This document shows, one piece after another, positions 18,705 through 30,039 of a DNA stretch of 64,000 nt; the first letter of the stretch is position 1, and each line of letters begins with the position of its first letter. The notes under the pieces are model-generated. The model saw only the letters and a program-made list of their open reading frames with translations, was not told where the DNA came from and searched no databases. This DNA comes from Citrus sinensis. Its lineage: Eukaryota; Streptophyta; Magnoliopsida; Sapindales; Rutaceae. The DNA lies in assembly GCF_022201045.2 (NCBI RefSeq), contig NC_068558.1, positions 30,585,501-30,649,500 of the forward strand, given 5' to 3'. Position numbers and translations under genes: made by a program.

Positions 18705-20465
18705 ATGCCAAGGTATAAGAAAACAGCCAGCCACCTCAAAGACCCTTCACGCTTCTAGAGTTACCACACCGAAGAAAAATATGAAGAATTTATAGAGCCG
18801 CGTAAGATTTTGGAAGAAAAAGGGTTTTAATTTCCAGAGCGACTCACCAGAATTGCGCAAACAATACACAATGCTACTGCAAAGCATGGATGGTTGGACT
18901 TTTGCAACCACCGTCAAGATCCTGTGCTACCAGTAGTCAAGGAATTTTACGCCAATTTGGTAAGCCCTGATAAGCACAACATTTGGGTAAGAAACACACT
19001 TGTTCCATTAGACTCCCGCGTTATAAATGCTTTTTATAATTTACCTACTGAAATTAATTGTGAGTATGCCAAGTTGCTTGATAAATTGACCCCAAGGAAA
19101 TGGAACACCATCTTCACAACTCTTACAATCGAAGGGGCATCATGGGCTAACGAGGAAGGGCGTGCAGTTAATAAGATAGATTTGAAATCTATTGCTAAGG
19201 TGTGGGTGAAATTTCTAAAATCTATGCTTATGCCAACCACTCACATTACTACGGTTTCAGAAGAGAGGTTGGTCTTGTTATATGTCATTGTTTGAGGACT
19301 TCCCATAAATGTGGGTAGCATCATCGAAAAAGAAATCAGGGACTGTGCAGTTAAGAATCACAAAACTGCTGCTTTGCTATTTCCTTCACTCATCACCAGC
19401 ATTTGTGTAGTATTCGATGTTCGTCTTGACGCAAGAGATGACCATATCAAGAATGATGGTGCCTTTACGGCACGTACCATTGAGAGAGTTTCTGGTGAGA
19501 GTGTTGAAACAACAACCAAACCAGCTGCTGTAATAGGAGCAAGACGAGCTATTGGGTTAGAACAAACAATCCAGGCACTCAGCACCAGTATAACTTAATG
19601 TGCTGAAGCTGAACAGAGGGAAAACGATTAGTTTTAGAGCTATCTACAACACCTGGACAACCAACTACACCAATTTGCTCTGTACATGAAACACACCCAC
19701 CGGAACTTCCCTGATTCATTTCTCCAGCAGTACAATTTACACCAACACCACATGTGCTCCAGCATCAGCCAGTGAAGAAGCCACTGCCATAGATGAACTA
19801 GAAAAAGAAGCTACAGCCGAACCACAAGCAGAAGTAGAATCAGAAGATGCTGAAATATCTTATTAACCTGAGGAAGAAGGTGACAAGTCTGCAACTGATA
19901 GCTCACCCACAGAGGCATAGGAGAACTTTGAGAAAGAACGTGAGGAACCTTCCATTCCAACTCATTCCAAAATCAGGAAAAGGCACATCATTCAAGAAGA
20001 GGCAGAAGAAGACCTTAAAGAGGAACCTTCCATTCCAACTCATTCCAAAATCAGGAAAAGACACATCATTCAAGAAGAAGAAAAAGAAGACCCTGAAGAG
20101 GAACCTTCCATTCCAATCCTTGCGGGCAAGGGCAAGGGCAAGGGCAAGGGCAAGGCAAAAATAGCAACACCTCCTGCCACTGAAGATGAAATGGAGCAAA
20201 TTGATGCAGAGCTGGCTACTGCAATAACCAGAGTTATGCCTACACCTGCAGAAACCAAACAGCAGATTCTTAGCCAACCTGTTCGTACCAGTCCGTGACA
20301 ATCTAGCAAAAGAAAAGGCAGTACGTCTAAAGGCACTGCTACAATAGCCTCGCCTCAACCAAAACAGACCAGGTTGGTGTTAACTGCGCAACCTACCCCA
20401 GCCGCAACTCCTCTCGCCAGCCCAATGACGAAAAAGACAAAGACATTGCCAACCATTTCCCCATA
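18705..20465 (+). pseudogene. E1 extra ORF, 'putative plant transposon protein' type, broken
   Basis: One reading frame from ATG 18705 keeps similarity across several stops (~18756, ~18828, ~19293, ~19596). The best part is 18894-19590: VVKEFYANL, then VINAFYNLP, AKVWVKFLKSMLMPTTH and a GSIIEKEI stretch. This pattern belongs to the uncharacterised plant-transposon protein domain common in Gypsy elements downstream of pol. A Lys/Glu-rich tail with tandem repeats and a Pro/Thr-rich end follow. It occupies the place taken by the small ORFs and LOG-like ORF in the LOG element. The function of this domain family is not known to me. Confidence 0.65.
19942..20157 (+). repeat. 78-bp tandem repeat and GGCAAG hexamer run inside the E1 extra ORF
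   Basis: Units start GAGGAACCTTCCATTCC at 19942, 20020 and 20098 (the third is partial), a period of 26 codons that keeps frame. They are followed by GGCAAG repeats (20125-20157). The repeats encode an acidic/basic low-complexity segment. Confidence 0.85.
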
Positions 20466-20675
20466 AGTTTCACTAAATGATAAGCTGCGCAGTGCATCCA
20501 AGAAGCACTGATATCATCCCGTCATTTGCAGCAGTCCCAACCACAGGAGAGTATCCCTTCCTTGCTAGTTAATTTATTGTTAAAAAAAATTTCTTTCAGT
20601 ATGTTTTTCAAATTGTGTGGTATTTTCTAATGTCTTCCATGTCCTTGTCCACTTGTGTACCTTTGTTCTATCTGC

Positions 20676-20708
20676 TTGTAAGGACAACAACTCTCAAATT
20701 TGAGGGGG
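20676..20708 (+). other. E1 internal hairpin + PPT-like cassette (decayed)
   Basis: TTGT / ACAA around AAGG (20676-20687), then CAAATTTGAGGGGG (20695-20708). It resembles the E1 terminal PPT (AAATTTGGGG). The stem is short, which fits an old element, so the call is weaker than in E2 and the LOG element. Confidence 0.45.
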
Positions 20709-21636
20709 TTGTGTTTCCAAATATTTATGTTTATGTGTATGCTTGTGTTGTGTGTTGTGTGAAGCTCTGTTATATAATATTTGTGTATGGATTTGAAAAC
20801 CTAATGAAAATACAGTGAGTGTTATTCAAGATTTATGAGAATGCTAAGTAGAGATAGTTATAGATGGAGGTTGAAATTATAACCTGACACTTAGACTTTG
20901 GTTGAATTGTATGAGATTGCTAAACCAAAGCCAAAAGAATAGAAAAGATATTAAGTTTGAGGGGGGGAAGTAAGTTGATTGACTGTGATATCTATGAAAT
21001 AAACTCTGTTCTAATGACTCAAGTTGCTGAATAACCAGATCTGAGTATGTACCCCATATGCAGAATTGTCTTCAAAGGTAGCAAGAGTTAAGAGTAATGC
21101 TGTAGCATTTAAAAAAAAAAAGGTCCTCTGTCTAAGGCATTGAGTAGACAGGTCTGTTCATGAGCCCCATGTTCAGTCTTGAGTAAAAGATATGCCTAGA
21201 TAAGACTATATTACAGATATTGCTACAGTAATTGTGATCTATGCATGATTTGAGTAATTGGGTGTCATCATTACAATTGATTGACATTCACATAAAAAAT
21301 AAATATTGCAGTGAGGAGGTTGAATACTCTCCAGTTTCTCAATTTTAAAATCATCACAGTTCTAGTATGTGAAATTTATGCTACCCCATATATGAATAAA
21401 GTTTTATCACTGTTGAAATTCATGCAGTCTCTTGGTGATGTTATAGCATCTTTAGAATACAATCAAAGTAGCACACACACACAATGGACAAAAAGAAGCT
21501 TAAGTCTAGAACTGATTTACTATGGTCACGTTGCATGATTGGGATGGTGATCTGAAGGTGGAAGAATCCTTGCAAATTTGATAAAAGAGCTAAAGTTATT
21601 TTGCATGATTGTTTGTGTGAAGTATTAGTATGTTGT
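20709..21636 (+). other. E1 noncoding 3' region
   Basis: AT-rich DNA between the internal and terminal PPT-like cassettes. It contains a second purine tract, AGTTTGAGGGGGGGAAG (~20954), and short A runs. I see no supported gene. Confidence 0.6.
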
Positions 21637-21675
21637 CATTACTTGAGGACAAGTAATGGTTTAAATTTGGGGATG
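21637..21675 (+). other. E1 terminal hairpin + polypurine tract
   Basis: Perfect 9-bp inverted repeat CATTACTTG / CAAGTAATG (21637-21645, 21650-21658) with loop AGGA, then TTTAAATTTGGGGATG (21660-21675) abutting the right LTR. Confidence 0.8.
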
Positions 21676-23150
21676 TGATAACTCTAGGAAATGAGAGTTA
21701 TTATATCAATTCTAAACTTAAATCAAAATCACTTAGAGAACAAATAAGGTGTTTTTATTACATTTTAGTTATATTTTGCATAAACATTCATTTTAGTTAA
21801 GATTTAATAAGTTTTGTTTGAATCAAAGTAATTGGTGCTAAAAACAGGTGCATAATTATAGGTTTTCAGAAAGTCTTAATTCATGAGAGGATGGTGAGAC
21901 AGTGGATGAGCAAAAGGAGGAAAGAAGATAGCTGCAAAAGAAGTAAAGTACAATCGGGAATAGTGCAGTGTTGTAGCGGATGTTAGAGCAATCAGTGCTA
22001 TAGCAATCTGGGAGCAATGCGGGAGAAAATTTAGGTGCGGGTCAGCTGTAGAATCGCGATTTGCATGTTTTCTAATTTAACTCATGCACACCTATGGACT
22101 TTTGGTTTACCCTAGTTTGCAGTATAAAAGAGAGGTGTGCACCACATAGAAAGGCGACAAAAAATTATCATAAAAATCATTAGAAAGAAAAAGAGAAGAA
22201 GATCGGAATTGAAGAGTACTGTTTTGGTAACATTGAAGAATCTTGCAGAATTATTCGGATTTGTCTTTCACTGTGCTCTACTTATATTTATCTTCTTCCT
22301 TTGACTGTTCTAATGTATCCCGTAAACAACATATTTATGTTTTTTTTCTTATTCAGAATATGAACTAGATTTGCTTGTAGTTGAGTGACAAACAATCCAA
22401 TGGGTTCTTGACTGTTCTTATGTGTTGTTATGTCATTGCTGTAGCATTATACTCTAGTAGTTATTATTAATATAACTGTTATTTCGGTTGACCACCCATT
22501 TAATAGTTTCAATTAAGATAGAGCAGTAAAATGGCATGTTTTAGCAGATATTATTAGAGTATTACTTGATCTTAAGTTAAGTTTCCTGGATTAAGTTATC
22601 TTGAATCCCATAAGGGCAATACTTGAAGTTAAGATTTGTGACACACTAGACATAAGTGCTCACCTTTTAGGGTGGAGAGATAAAAAGGATCATAAAGTCA
22701 TATCATGAGTAGATTAGCAACTGATCATTGCTAGTGTATTTGAGGGTATGAGAGTTCCAATATGCGACAACTGAGGATGCAAATTAATTCTGCCTAGTGC
22801 TGCAGCACTTGTCGTAATAATTGGAGTCAACTTGATGAAAAACAGTCAGCCCATAAGGAGAGTTTGATCATTCAACTACCATATTCTCACTTGAATCTTA
22901 GACACACTTAGTTTAGTTTATTTCATTGTGGTTTTGTTTATTTTATTCTCTCACAATCAATAATTACGATCGAACACATTTTAGGTTTGTTAACTTCAGA
23001 TTTGAATTAGTTTGCACTATTGTGATTGCTACAACATTTCTGGTAACATCAATCCTTGTGGAGACGATCTTGAATACTCATCACTTTATTACTTGTTGTG
23101 TATACTTGCACATTGACAGCAATATTATTTGATTATAAAATCAACCAACA
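21676..23150 (+). repeat. E1 right LTR
   Basis: 1475-bp direct repeat of 1851-3327, ending AATCAACCAACA, followed by TSD CCTAT. Substitutions against the left LTR are visible in nearly every line, e.g. five in the first 60 bases. Confidence 0.93.
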
Positions 23151-23205
23151 CCTATTCATACCAAATTAAGATTGATAAGTAAAAGAAAAAGGGTTAGCAA
23201 AATTG

Positions 23206-23399
23206 CCCTTTTCATTAACAAACACATGTCCATTCAACAACTCAGAAAACTCAAACACATCATAATTTTCTAGTCGAACGTGAAACCAATTGTAACCGTT
23301 GTTGAGGTGATCGTGGAAAACGGCTAAAAGGTCATTTTGAGAGAGGAAAGGAGGCAAATGATGAATCACTACTTTGGTTCTCTGCAATGGCTCCTTCAT
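23206..23399 (-). pseudogene. UPF3: UPF3 pseudogene, first exon (unit 1)
   Basis: Minus-strand frame from ATG 23399 reads MKEPLQRTKVVIHHLPP, then LSQNDLLAVFHDH, NWFHVRLENYDVFEF and NGHVFVNEKG. This is the N-terminal part of the Smg4/UPF3 RNA-recognition-like domain. Compared with unit 2 (60806-61127), exons 1 and 2 are joined with loss of the intron and about 20 residues of coding sequence, so the domain is internally deleted. The remaining exons are at 1377-1774, beyond E1. Confidence 0.82.
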
Positions 23400-23656
23400 T
23401 TCATCACATTCAATTTGTTCCGACTGTATTGAATTCGAAAAATTGAAAAAGAGTTTTGATTACTTGGTACACTAATTTTCAATTTGGGTTGAGAATGAAA
23501 TTGGAATATTGTTTATTGGAAAGTTTTAGACGCACATAACCGTTGTGTTTTCCTCTGGAGAGGCCTTTAAGCACTAACAAGATTCATTTTTCGTTGCCCG
23601 GGGCAAAGGGCAATTGGCATTCCTCATTTCCCTTCGTATTTACTTATGGGGAGTTT

Positions 23657-24200
23657 AGGCCATCTCCAATGTGACACCAAAACTAACACCAAATCACCTT
23701 TTACATCATTTTTGGTGTAAAATGCTTCTCCAATGTAACACCAAAACCAACACCAAAATGGCGTTTTGAATAGTATTGCACCAAATATGGTGCAACACTA
23801 TTCATTTAGTGCTAGGGAGAAAAAGTCTCAAATATCCTTATTATTATTTTTATTTACATATATGTCCTATTTTATATAATATTTTAAGTTATTATTATTA
23901 TTTTTGTTATTACTTTTATTTCATTTTTAATTTTTGAATATTATACTATATTCTAAATAAAAAATATTCAACACAAAAATTAATAATAAAAATAAAATGC
24001 TAATAACATTAATTACTAGATTACATATTACAAAATTAAAAATACAAAATTAAATTAACAAATTAAAAAAGCTACTACTACTACTAGCATAAATTAGAAC
24101 AATTATTTAATAATCTAGGAGATCATTATTAGATCCTCCAATATCATCAAAATATTAGCCAATATTATTGGAAGTATTTTGAGATGCTTGCCCTTGTTGA
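23657..24200 (-). mobile_element. Probable PIF/Harbinger-type DNA-transposon remnant
   Basis: GGCCATCTCCAATGTGACACC at 23657-23677 resembles Harbinger-type ends. The block repeats CTCCAATGTRACACCAAAA, and on the minus strand (~24300-24110) there is a short stretch resembling the C-terminal part of a transposon-linked NAM/Myb-like protein (SDTSLSQYF, NEKIKIL). It is absent from the matching place of unit 2, so it was inserted after duplication. I did not resolve a second terminus. Confidence 0.4.
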
Positions 24201-24534
24201 GATCTTCTCTACAAAATCTTAATTTTTTCATTTTGAAAATATTGACTTAAACTCGTATCACTTATCGAATTTAAATCTTTAAGTAAAATTTTGTTTTTTC
24301 TGGGGAATTGGAGTATTGCTTTTATAATAGACAATAATTTTTTAATAGTATTATTTTTATTTTTAAATAAATTTTTATTTATAATTATTATAAATTAAAT
24401 GAATTTTTTATATTATAAAACTAGTAATAAATAAATTATATATATTAGTTTTAATAGAAAAAAATTAACAACTTCCTTAATAATAAAAGTGACAAAATAA
24501 TGAAAGGCAAAAGAGGGAAATTGCATGTTCATTC

Positions 24535-24660
24535 CTCTTTTAGATTCTTTTCTTCTCAACTTTCTATTTAAACTCTCTTATATTCTTTACTTCTCAACTT
24601 TCTATTTAAAATCTCTTACATTCTTTACTTCTCAACTTTATATTTAAACTCTCTTATATG
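24535..24660 (+). repeat. 38-bp minisatellite upstream of AIG1, about three units
   Basis: Units such as TCTTTACTTCTCAACTTTC then TATTTAAACTC, period 38 bp. The equivalent array in unit 2 (62005-62300) has about eight units. Confidence 0.85.
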
Positions 24661-24764
24661 TATCCCACGCCCCTTCTAAAAGAAATTTTCTTTTGAATGT
24701 ACCCCACGCCCCTTCTAAAGAATTAAATAAAACAATTTGGACACATTTTTTATGTAACAAAAGA

Positions 24765-24831
24765 GTTATAGTTCAATGATAAGAGTATTATTTGATGGTT
24801 TTAAAATCCTGATTTAAATCCCAATAGCCAC
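24765..24831 (+). repeat. tRNA-like segment (SINE- or MITE-borne)
   Basis: The stretch has a box-A-like TAGTTCAATGATAAGAG and, 33 nt on, a box-B-like TGATTTAAATCCC, ending CCAATAGCCAC. The homologous segment in unit 2 (62706-62773) has better boxes (TTCAATGGTAAGAG, TGATTCAAATCCC). Stems are too weak for a working tRNA. It lies within a repeat ending ...CTGCCACTATGC (~25060). Confidence 0.45.
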
Positions 24832-25459
24832 GTTATTTTGTTTTTTTTATAAATAGTTTTTGAAAATTACTTAGAAAAATGATACTTTCATGCATTTAAA
24901 ATAAAGAGATTATTACTATTATTATTTAAAATTTAAAAGAAAGTAATGAAATTTGAGTTAATGAGATTTAAAATGTATTCGTGTGAACATTAAAAAAAAC
25001 CCCAAATTAAATAAAATGTTTTGAACTAAGCCCCCTAATTTAAGTATCTGGGTCTGCCACTATGCAAAATTCATCGTCGTCGTTTGTTTTTTCAATAATT
25101 TGGGCCAAAACAAGCATAATTAAATTAAATTATACATAGGCATAATTGATTAATTAACTGATGATGTTTAGATTTTGTGCTTGATTATATACTAATTCAT
25201 AATATTTTATTAAGATTATAAATTTAACTATGTCGTCGGGGTCTGAATGATTTTTATTTTTAATTTTTTTTATGAATTTATTCATGTTCGGTTGGATAAT
25301 ATTTAAAGTAATAACAAATATAAGTTTTAATGGAGTGAAATTGTATGGGTATGGTAACTAAATTTTCCTTTCTTATTGTTAAAGGATAAAAAGTGAATTC
25401 AATGTGAAAGTGGTTTGATATTGTAAATGCATTGCAGGTAAATTGAATTTTTTTTTAGG

Positions 25460-25878
25460 ATGGGAGAAAGAGTGATTGATGGTGATTGGAAGCCTACTTC
25501 TCCATCTAATGGGGAGCGCACTGTGGTTTTACTTGGCCGTACTGGCAATGGCAAAAGTGCGACGGGCAATAGTATTCTCGGAAGAAGAGCCTTCAAGGCG
25601 AGTGCTGGCTCGTCTGGTGTTACTACAACTTGTGAAATGAAGACAACCGTGCTCAAAGATGGCCAAGTTGTTAATGTCATTGACACCCCCGGTAATTTGC
25701 TAATGTTGGTGCCTAGATATTCCATTCCATGCTTGTTGATGTTGTGATGGTAAGTAGATTGATGTTATGAGCCATTGCAGGACTCTTTGATTTGTCTGCT
25801 GGCTCTGAGTTTGTCGGCAAGGAAATTGTCAAATGTCTCGGTATGGCCAAGGATGGCATCCATGCAAAGAAGTTATAA
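25460..25878 (+). pseudogene. AIG1/IAN-type GTPase, truncated copy (unit 1)
   Basis: Exon 1 (25460-25691) starts MGERVIDGDWKPTSPSNGER and carries the P-loop GRTGNGKSATGNSILG and the G3 motif DTPG. A GT donor follows. Exon 2 starts at 25781 after ATTGCAG (LFDLSAGSEFVGKEIVKC, then GMAKDGIHA) and loses homology to the other copy at ~25866, reaching a stop at 25876-25878. The rest of the GTPase domain (G4, conserved box) and the C-terminal coiled coil are missing. The family (immune-associated nucleotide-binding, GIMAP-like) consists of membrane-associated GTPases linked to pathogen responses. This copy would give only about 110 residues and is probably a pseudogene. Confidence 0.85.
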
Positions 25879-26526
25879 AACTTTCTTTTTCTTCTCCAAA
25901 GATTTATGTTTCTTTCTTTTCTTTCTAGGGTTTGTAACGATGTAGAAAATAAAAGACAGACTTCTTAAAAAGATGACTTCCTCTTAAATACTTGGTAATT
26001 AATAAATATTTTTTTTAATAAAAACTAATAACTTACCTAACTTATTTAAACCAATTTGATAAATTTTACTCACACACAAACACTCAATAATAACTATCCT
26101 ACTCAATTTAATAAGGGTAAAAGAAAAAATTAAATAAATAAATAAAAGTGGGCGTTACAATTTATTTATGCACATATGACACAATCTTTATTTACCTCAT
26201 ACATAATGCAAATCCTTCGACATCATACAGCCTCAGTTTTGAAAGTTTTATAGATATTAAGTTTCAGCATAATAACTGGTCGCCCAAAGAGAAGATGCCA
26301 ATGATAAGTCAGCGTAAGTAATTAGGTTACACATAAACTCATCCAATTTCATATATTGTTGGTTTCAAAAATAGGTATCAAGTAGCACACACATTCAGTA
26401 GATAATGATAGTCTGATCGTAGATCTCGTATTGAGATGCCACAAGCTTGATCTCTTGCAAACGGGAGAAAACATTGATGCACGCGCAACACGAGCTCATA
26501 GAAATGAAATGTGATGGGAGAATTAA

Positions 26527-27665
26527 TTACCCGAGATGGAGTATCTTCTTGTTCGGGTGAGAGTAAGCAGAGCCGCCACCCTCGATAATAGCAGGACCGA
26601 AGAAATTCCGAGAAGCTAATGTATGGATTGCATTCAGCTCTTGCCCAGTCGACATGTTTGCTCGCTGAGACCTTATCCATTTCTGCTATCTGAGTTTCAG
26701 AAACAATGAAATTTTAATAACGTGCTGAAATTTTGGAAGAGGGCGAGAACAAATGCATTATACATACAAAGGATTGATTTGCATACCTTTGATCGGAGAC
26801 GCACGCTTTCATTTTCCAGCTCAACCTCCTATGAAAATGAAAATGTCACAGAGTTCCATAAAAGCTTGGAAGAAAACGAAAAAAAAGGCTAAACAGGATT
26901 TAATGAACTTTAATTATTACCCTTTTCTGCAAGAACTCAATTTTAGGAAACAGACAAAGCAACAAATTATTTTCAAAATGACATAAATTACATATACTGA
27001 ACGTATATCGTTAAAGTTTATGCAATGTATTGTTGCAAAACAATGGTGTATTGCTCAAATTCAATTTTTTCTTTTTTTTTTTTGGTTGATTTCATGCATG
27101 CATAATGCAATTAATTAGTTACCTTCTTGGACCTGATCCTAGTGATGCCTCACTCAAGCTTGTTCTCCAGTTGCTTAATCTCCTTTGCAGTTAAAGAACT
27201 CAGAGAATCACACATCAGATGCCGATATGAGGAGTCAAGAGTGAGATAACCAATTGAAATTGTATATTTTGGAATAAATAATTAACTACACCTAATGTGA
27301 AAATGATTGTTGATGAAATAATTGAAAATACCTGTTCGAATTCTGTAAGATTTGAATTTGCTGCCGCAGCTTTGCTGACTCCTGCTGATAGTACTGTTTC
27401 CATGGGTCACATGTAACTGGAGAAGTTTAATTTTTATTGGGAACTTTTTATTTCAATGCTAGCTATGTGGTAACCAATGATAATTAGTTGGCTTTTTTTC
27501 TTTTTTAACCTTTTCATAATAGCATATATTCCTAGTAAAGCCTGAATTTATAGCTTAAATTAATGAATTATTTACCTGAGCATTGATCCGAGTAACAGTG
27601 CCAGAATTTGAATTATCCGAACACGCCTTCTTGTACCTATCAATGGTTGACCTTATGCTGCTACG
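26527..27665 (-). pseudogene. AGL11/SEEDSTICK-like MADS-box pseudogene, copy B
   Basis: Same exon series as copy A, with a longer I-region exon (27577-27665: [19 protein letters not shown], then TVTRINAQ), the QQESAKLRQQIQILQNSN exon (~27333-27400), the K-box exon (~27123-27230) and the last exon with NFFGPAIIEGGGSAY and the KKILHLG end (stop 26527-26529). Defects: the K-box carries the same TGA after QLENKLE as copy A, the last exon has a +1 insertion near 26660, and about 30 bp of the HEMLLAEIE exon is deleted near 26945. The MADS domain exon is not seen upstream to ~29600. Confidence 0.85.
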
Positions 27666-29687
27666 TGCATAACACATAAATTTCTAATTATTTAGCATAA
27701 TTGTTTGAAATTGTTTTGGGGAAAAAAAGAGAGGAATAAGAAAAGAGGGAGCTGAAGTTTAATAAACAATTTTATTTCTTTATTAAATATCATTTATGTT
27801 ATCTCATTAGTTTTCATGATCCCTCAGTCTTCAGCTACATGGATAAACAAACATAGACATAAAAAGAAAGACATGTTAAGTAAGATGTATGTAAAAATGT
27901 TTTATTTTATTTTTAATTCTTTATTCTCAATGAGGACATTGGAATAAGTTTACTAAACCTAGCTACCCTCTACATCTAGCTAGTTCATTAATTCCAAGCT
28001 CAAAGTGGCATTATTTACTCTCTAATTTGAGAGCATTTTATCCCCACAAGCCAATTGAATATTGAGATGAGAACTACTAAACTAATAGGTGCTTCTTGAT
28101 ATACGTATCAAGTTAACATTTCAAGTTCTACGCCTGATATTTCAATTGTAAGTTTAATGTGTAAGGTTTCTTTAATCTAACATTTTAATTGACAGCCACT
28201 CCCTATAGCTTCCTAATCATAAATGAAATTATATGTGCCCACTCCCTATAATTTGAACTTTGAAGTGAAGAAGCTAGCACTTTATATCCCCATCACATTG
28301 AAGAGTAAAAATCTCTTTCACGTTTTAGGTTTCTATTCACCATGCATGCGGAAAGAGTAAGACCTAATATCATTTTAAATTTCTTCAAACAAGTCCAGCA
28401 CTTTAATAGCATGAAATGTTAATGCAAACTGAGAAAGAAGCCAATACACGATTGAAAATTTTAGGTGCTTTTAAGTCAAAAGTACTGAAGAAAACTGAAG
28501 TGAAAGATATGATTCAGATTGCTTCAATGAAGAAAAAAGATATGGGAAAATTTTTAAAGCTAAAAGTAGAAACAAAAGCCAAAGAAAATTGAGAATTTGT
28601 AAATGATTATAAAAGGAAAGAATCCATCAGGCCAGATTTCAGATCACTGCATGCAGCATGCTGTAATTATTAATTTGATTATTAATGTATTGCAACTGCT
28701 GTGTATTTTGTCAAATGATCTAAAACCCAAGATACAGATAGGAAAGTCACCACAGCCTTTTCTTTTTCTGGGAAATTGGAGTGGACAACTTCGGTCAAAT
28801 TTTTATTTTTTTATTTTTATAAAAAAGATTTTGCTACCATGAAATGATGTACTTGCAATGTCTAACTTTCATCACGAACAAAAATCCCTTTATGACATTC
28901 GTTTAATTATATCAAAAAGTTGAAATTGTTGAAAAAAAATTGTTCAAAAAAAAAATTATTGTTTTTAACCAAAGCAGTGACTCAAGACCAGCAATATTCT
29001 TGACCACTAAAGTCTCATTACCTATTTTCTAATTAGGATAACATTATTTATAATTTACCTTAAAATGCAGTTGAACGACTTTCAGTTTCTTTGTTTAATT
29101 AGTCATTCGAGTTGAACTCCTAAAAAAGATATGAGTTAAAAATAATGTTTGCGCTATGCTCCTTCCCCTTTAATAAAACTTGAAAAAATAAAATAAAATG
29201 AATTCATGACGTGGTTTTATCTCAATAACATTATTACTGCTCCTATGGGGGATTTTGAACTGTTACTAGTTATATAAATGGCTAATCTAAATATCTGAAC
29301 TCTGTTATATAATAGGCTAATCCATGCCATTCTAATCAATATCTAACTGCTAATTCTATAAACTAAAAGGAAAAAAATAATTGTACTTTTAGTAGTACAT
29401 ATACCATGCTAGCGATATTGAATGTTAACTAATTATTAACATTAAATGTTATCAAGATGATGACATTATCATTATTTTCCGTAATTAAAAATATTGTAAC
29501 ACTACCGTAATTAGGATTTTAGACGATCATTTTCCAAGCATCTCCATCAATGATTTGGTATTAAGAATCTCAATAGTAAACAAAAGGGACAATAACTAGT
29601 GGGACTCAAAAGCCAATCAAATATGGGTTTGGATAGAAAAGGCAAATATTATGACAAAATCCATTTTGCTCTTCATGCACCAATCAC
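27666..29687. other. AT-rich stretch without recognisable gene
   Basis: Upstream of AGL11 copy B. It may be remains of its long first intron. Short open frames occur by chance, and I see no conserved motif, LTR or RNA gene. Confidence 0.5.
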
Positions 29688-30022
29688 TGTTGGAGAATTA
29701 ACAAATAAAACACACAAGAAACACACTATTTTATTTATTCAACAACACTTCTCACCAACTACAATTCTTATTTTTTACTCCCTACAACTTAGAGATTTTG
29801 TTACTTCACTTGATGCATAAACCAAAGAGGAGAGGGGGTATTTATACATGAAACAAACGAATCACAACCATTCAAATAAGAAATTACAAAAAATTAATAA
29901 TCATTCATCTTCACCTACCACACCTAACACAAATAATTCAAACCTCACCAACCATACCTACTCATGGAACCTTCCATGAGTTGGGCTTGAATTTATTAAT
30001 CTTGGATCAAGTTTATGATCCA
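29688..30022 (-). repeat. LTR of a truncated Ty1/Copia element
   Basis: 335 bp with ends TGTTGGAG...TGATCCA on the plus strand. It adjoins a 14-base C run (30024-30037), which is the polypurine tract of the minus-strand element. It contains TTATTTAT- and TATA-like sequences. Only this 3' LTR remains. Confidence 0.8.
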
Positions 30023-30039
30023 ACCCCCCCCCCCCCCAA

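Larger units (their letters stand above)
1851..23150 (+). mobile_element. E1: old Athila-like Ty3/Gypsy LTR retrotransposon with nested insertions
   Basis: A complete element boundary is visible: two LTRs (1851-3327 and 21676-23150) start TGATAACTCTAGG and end ACCAACA, flanked by the perfect 5-bp duplication CCTAT (1846-1850 and 23151-23155). A tRNA-Asp-type primer site follows the left LTR, and a polypurine tract precedes the right LTR. Order inside is gag, protease, RT, RNase H, integrase, an extra ORF, then AT-rich DNA, all with stops and small frameshifts. Two later insertions lie inside: a solo LTR (3592-4883) and element E2 (9035-16842). The FMDD reverse transcriptase box and DLGAS protease motif fit the Athila lineage. 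LTR differences are easily seen by eye, so it is clearly older than E2. Its target was a UPF3 intron. Confidence 0.93.

Noticed and set aside
24765..24831. Functional tRNA gene
   Set aside because: Box A and B are approximate, acceptor and anticodon stems do not pair well, and the segment lies in a dispersed repeat in both units.
28603..28842. Short frame in AT-rich DNA
   Set aside because: No family similarity, no conserved neighbour, and a Phe-rich end from T runs.
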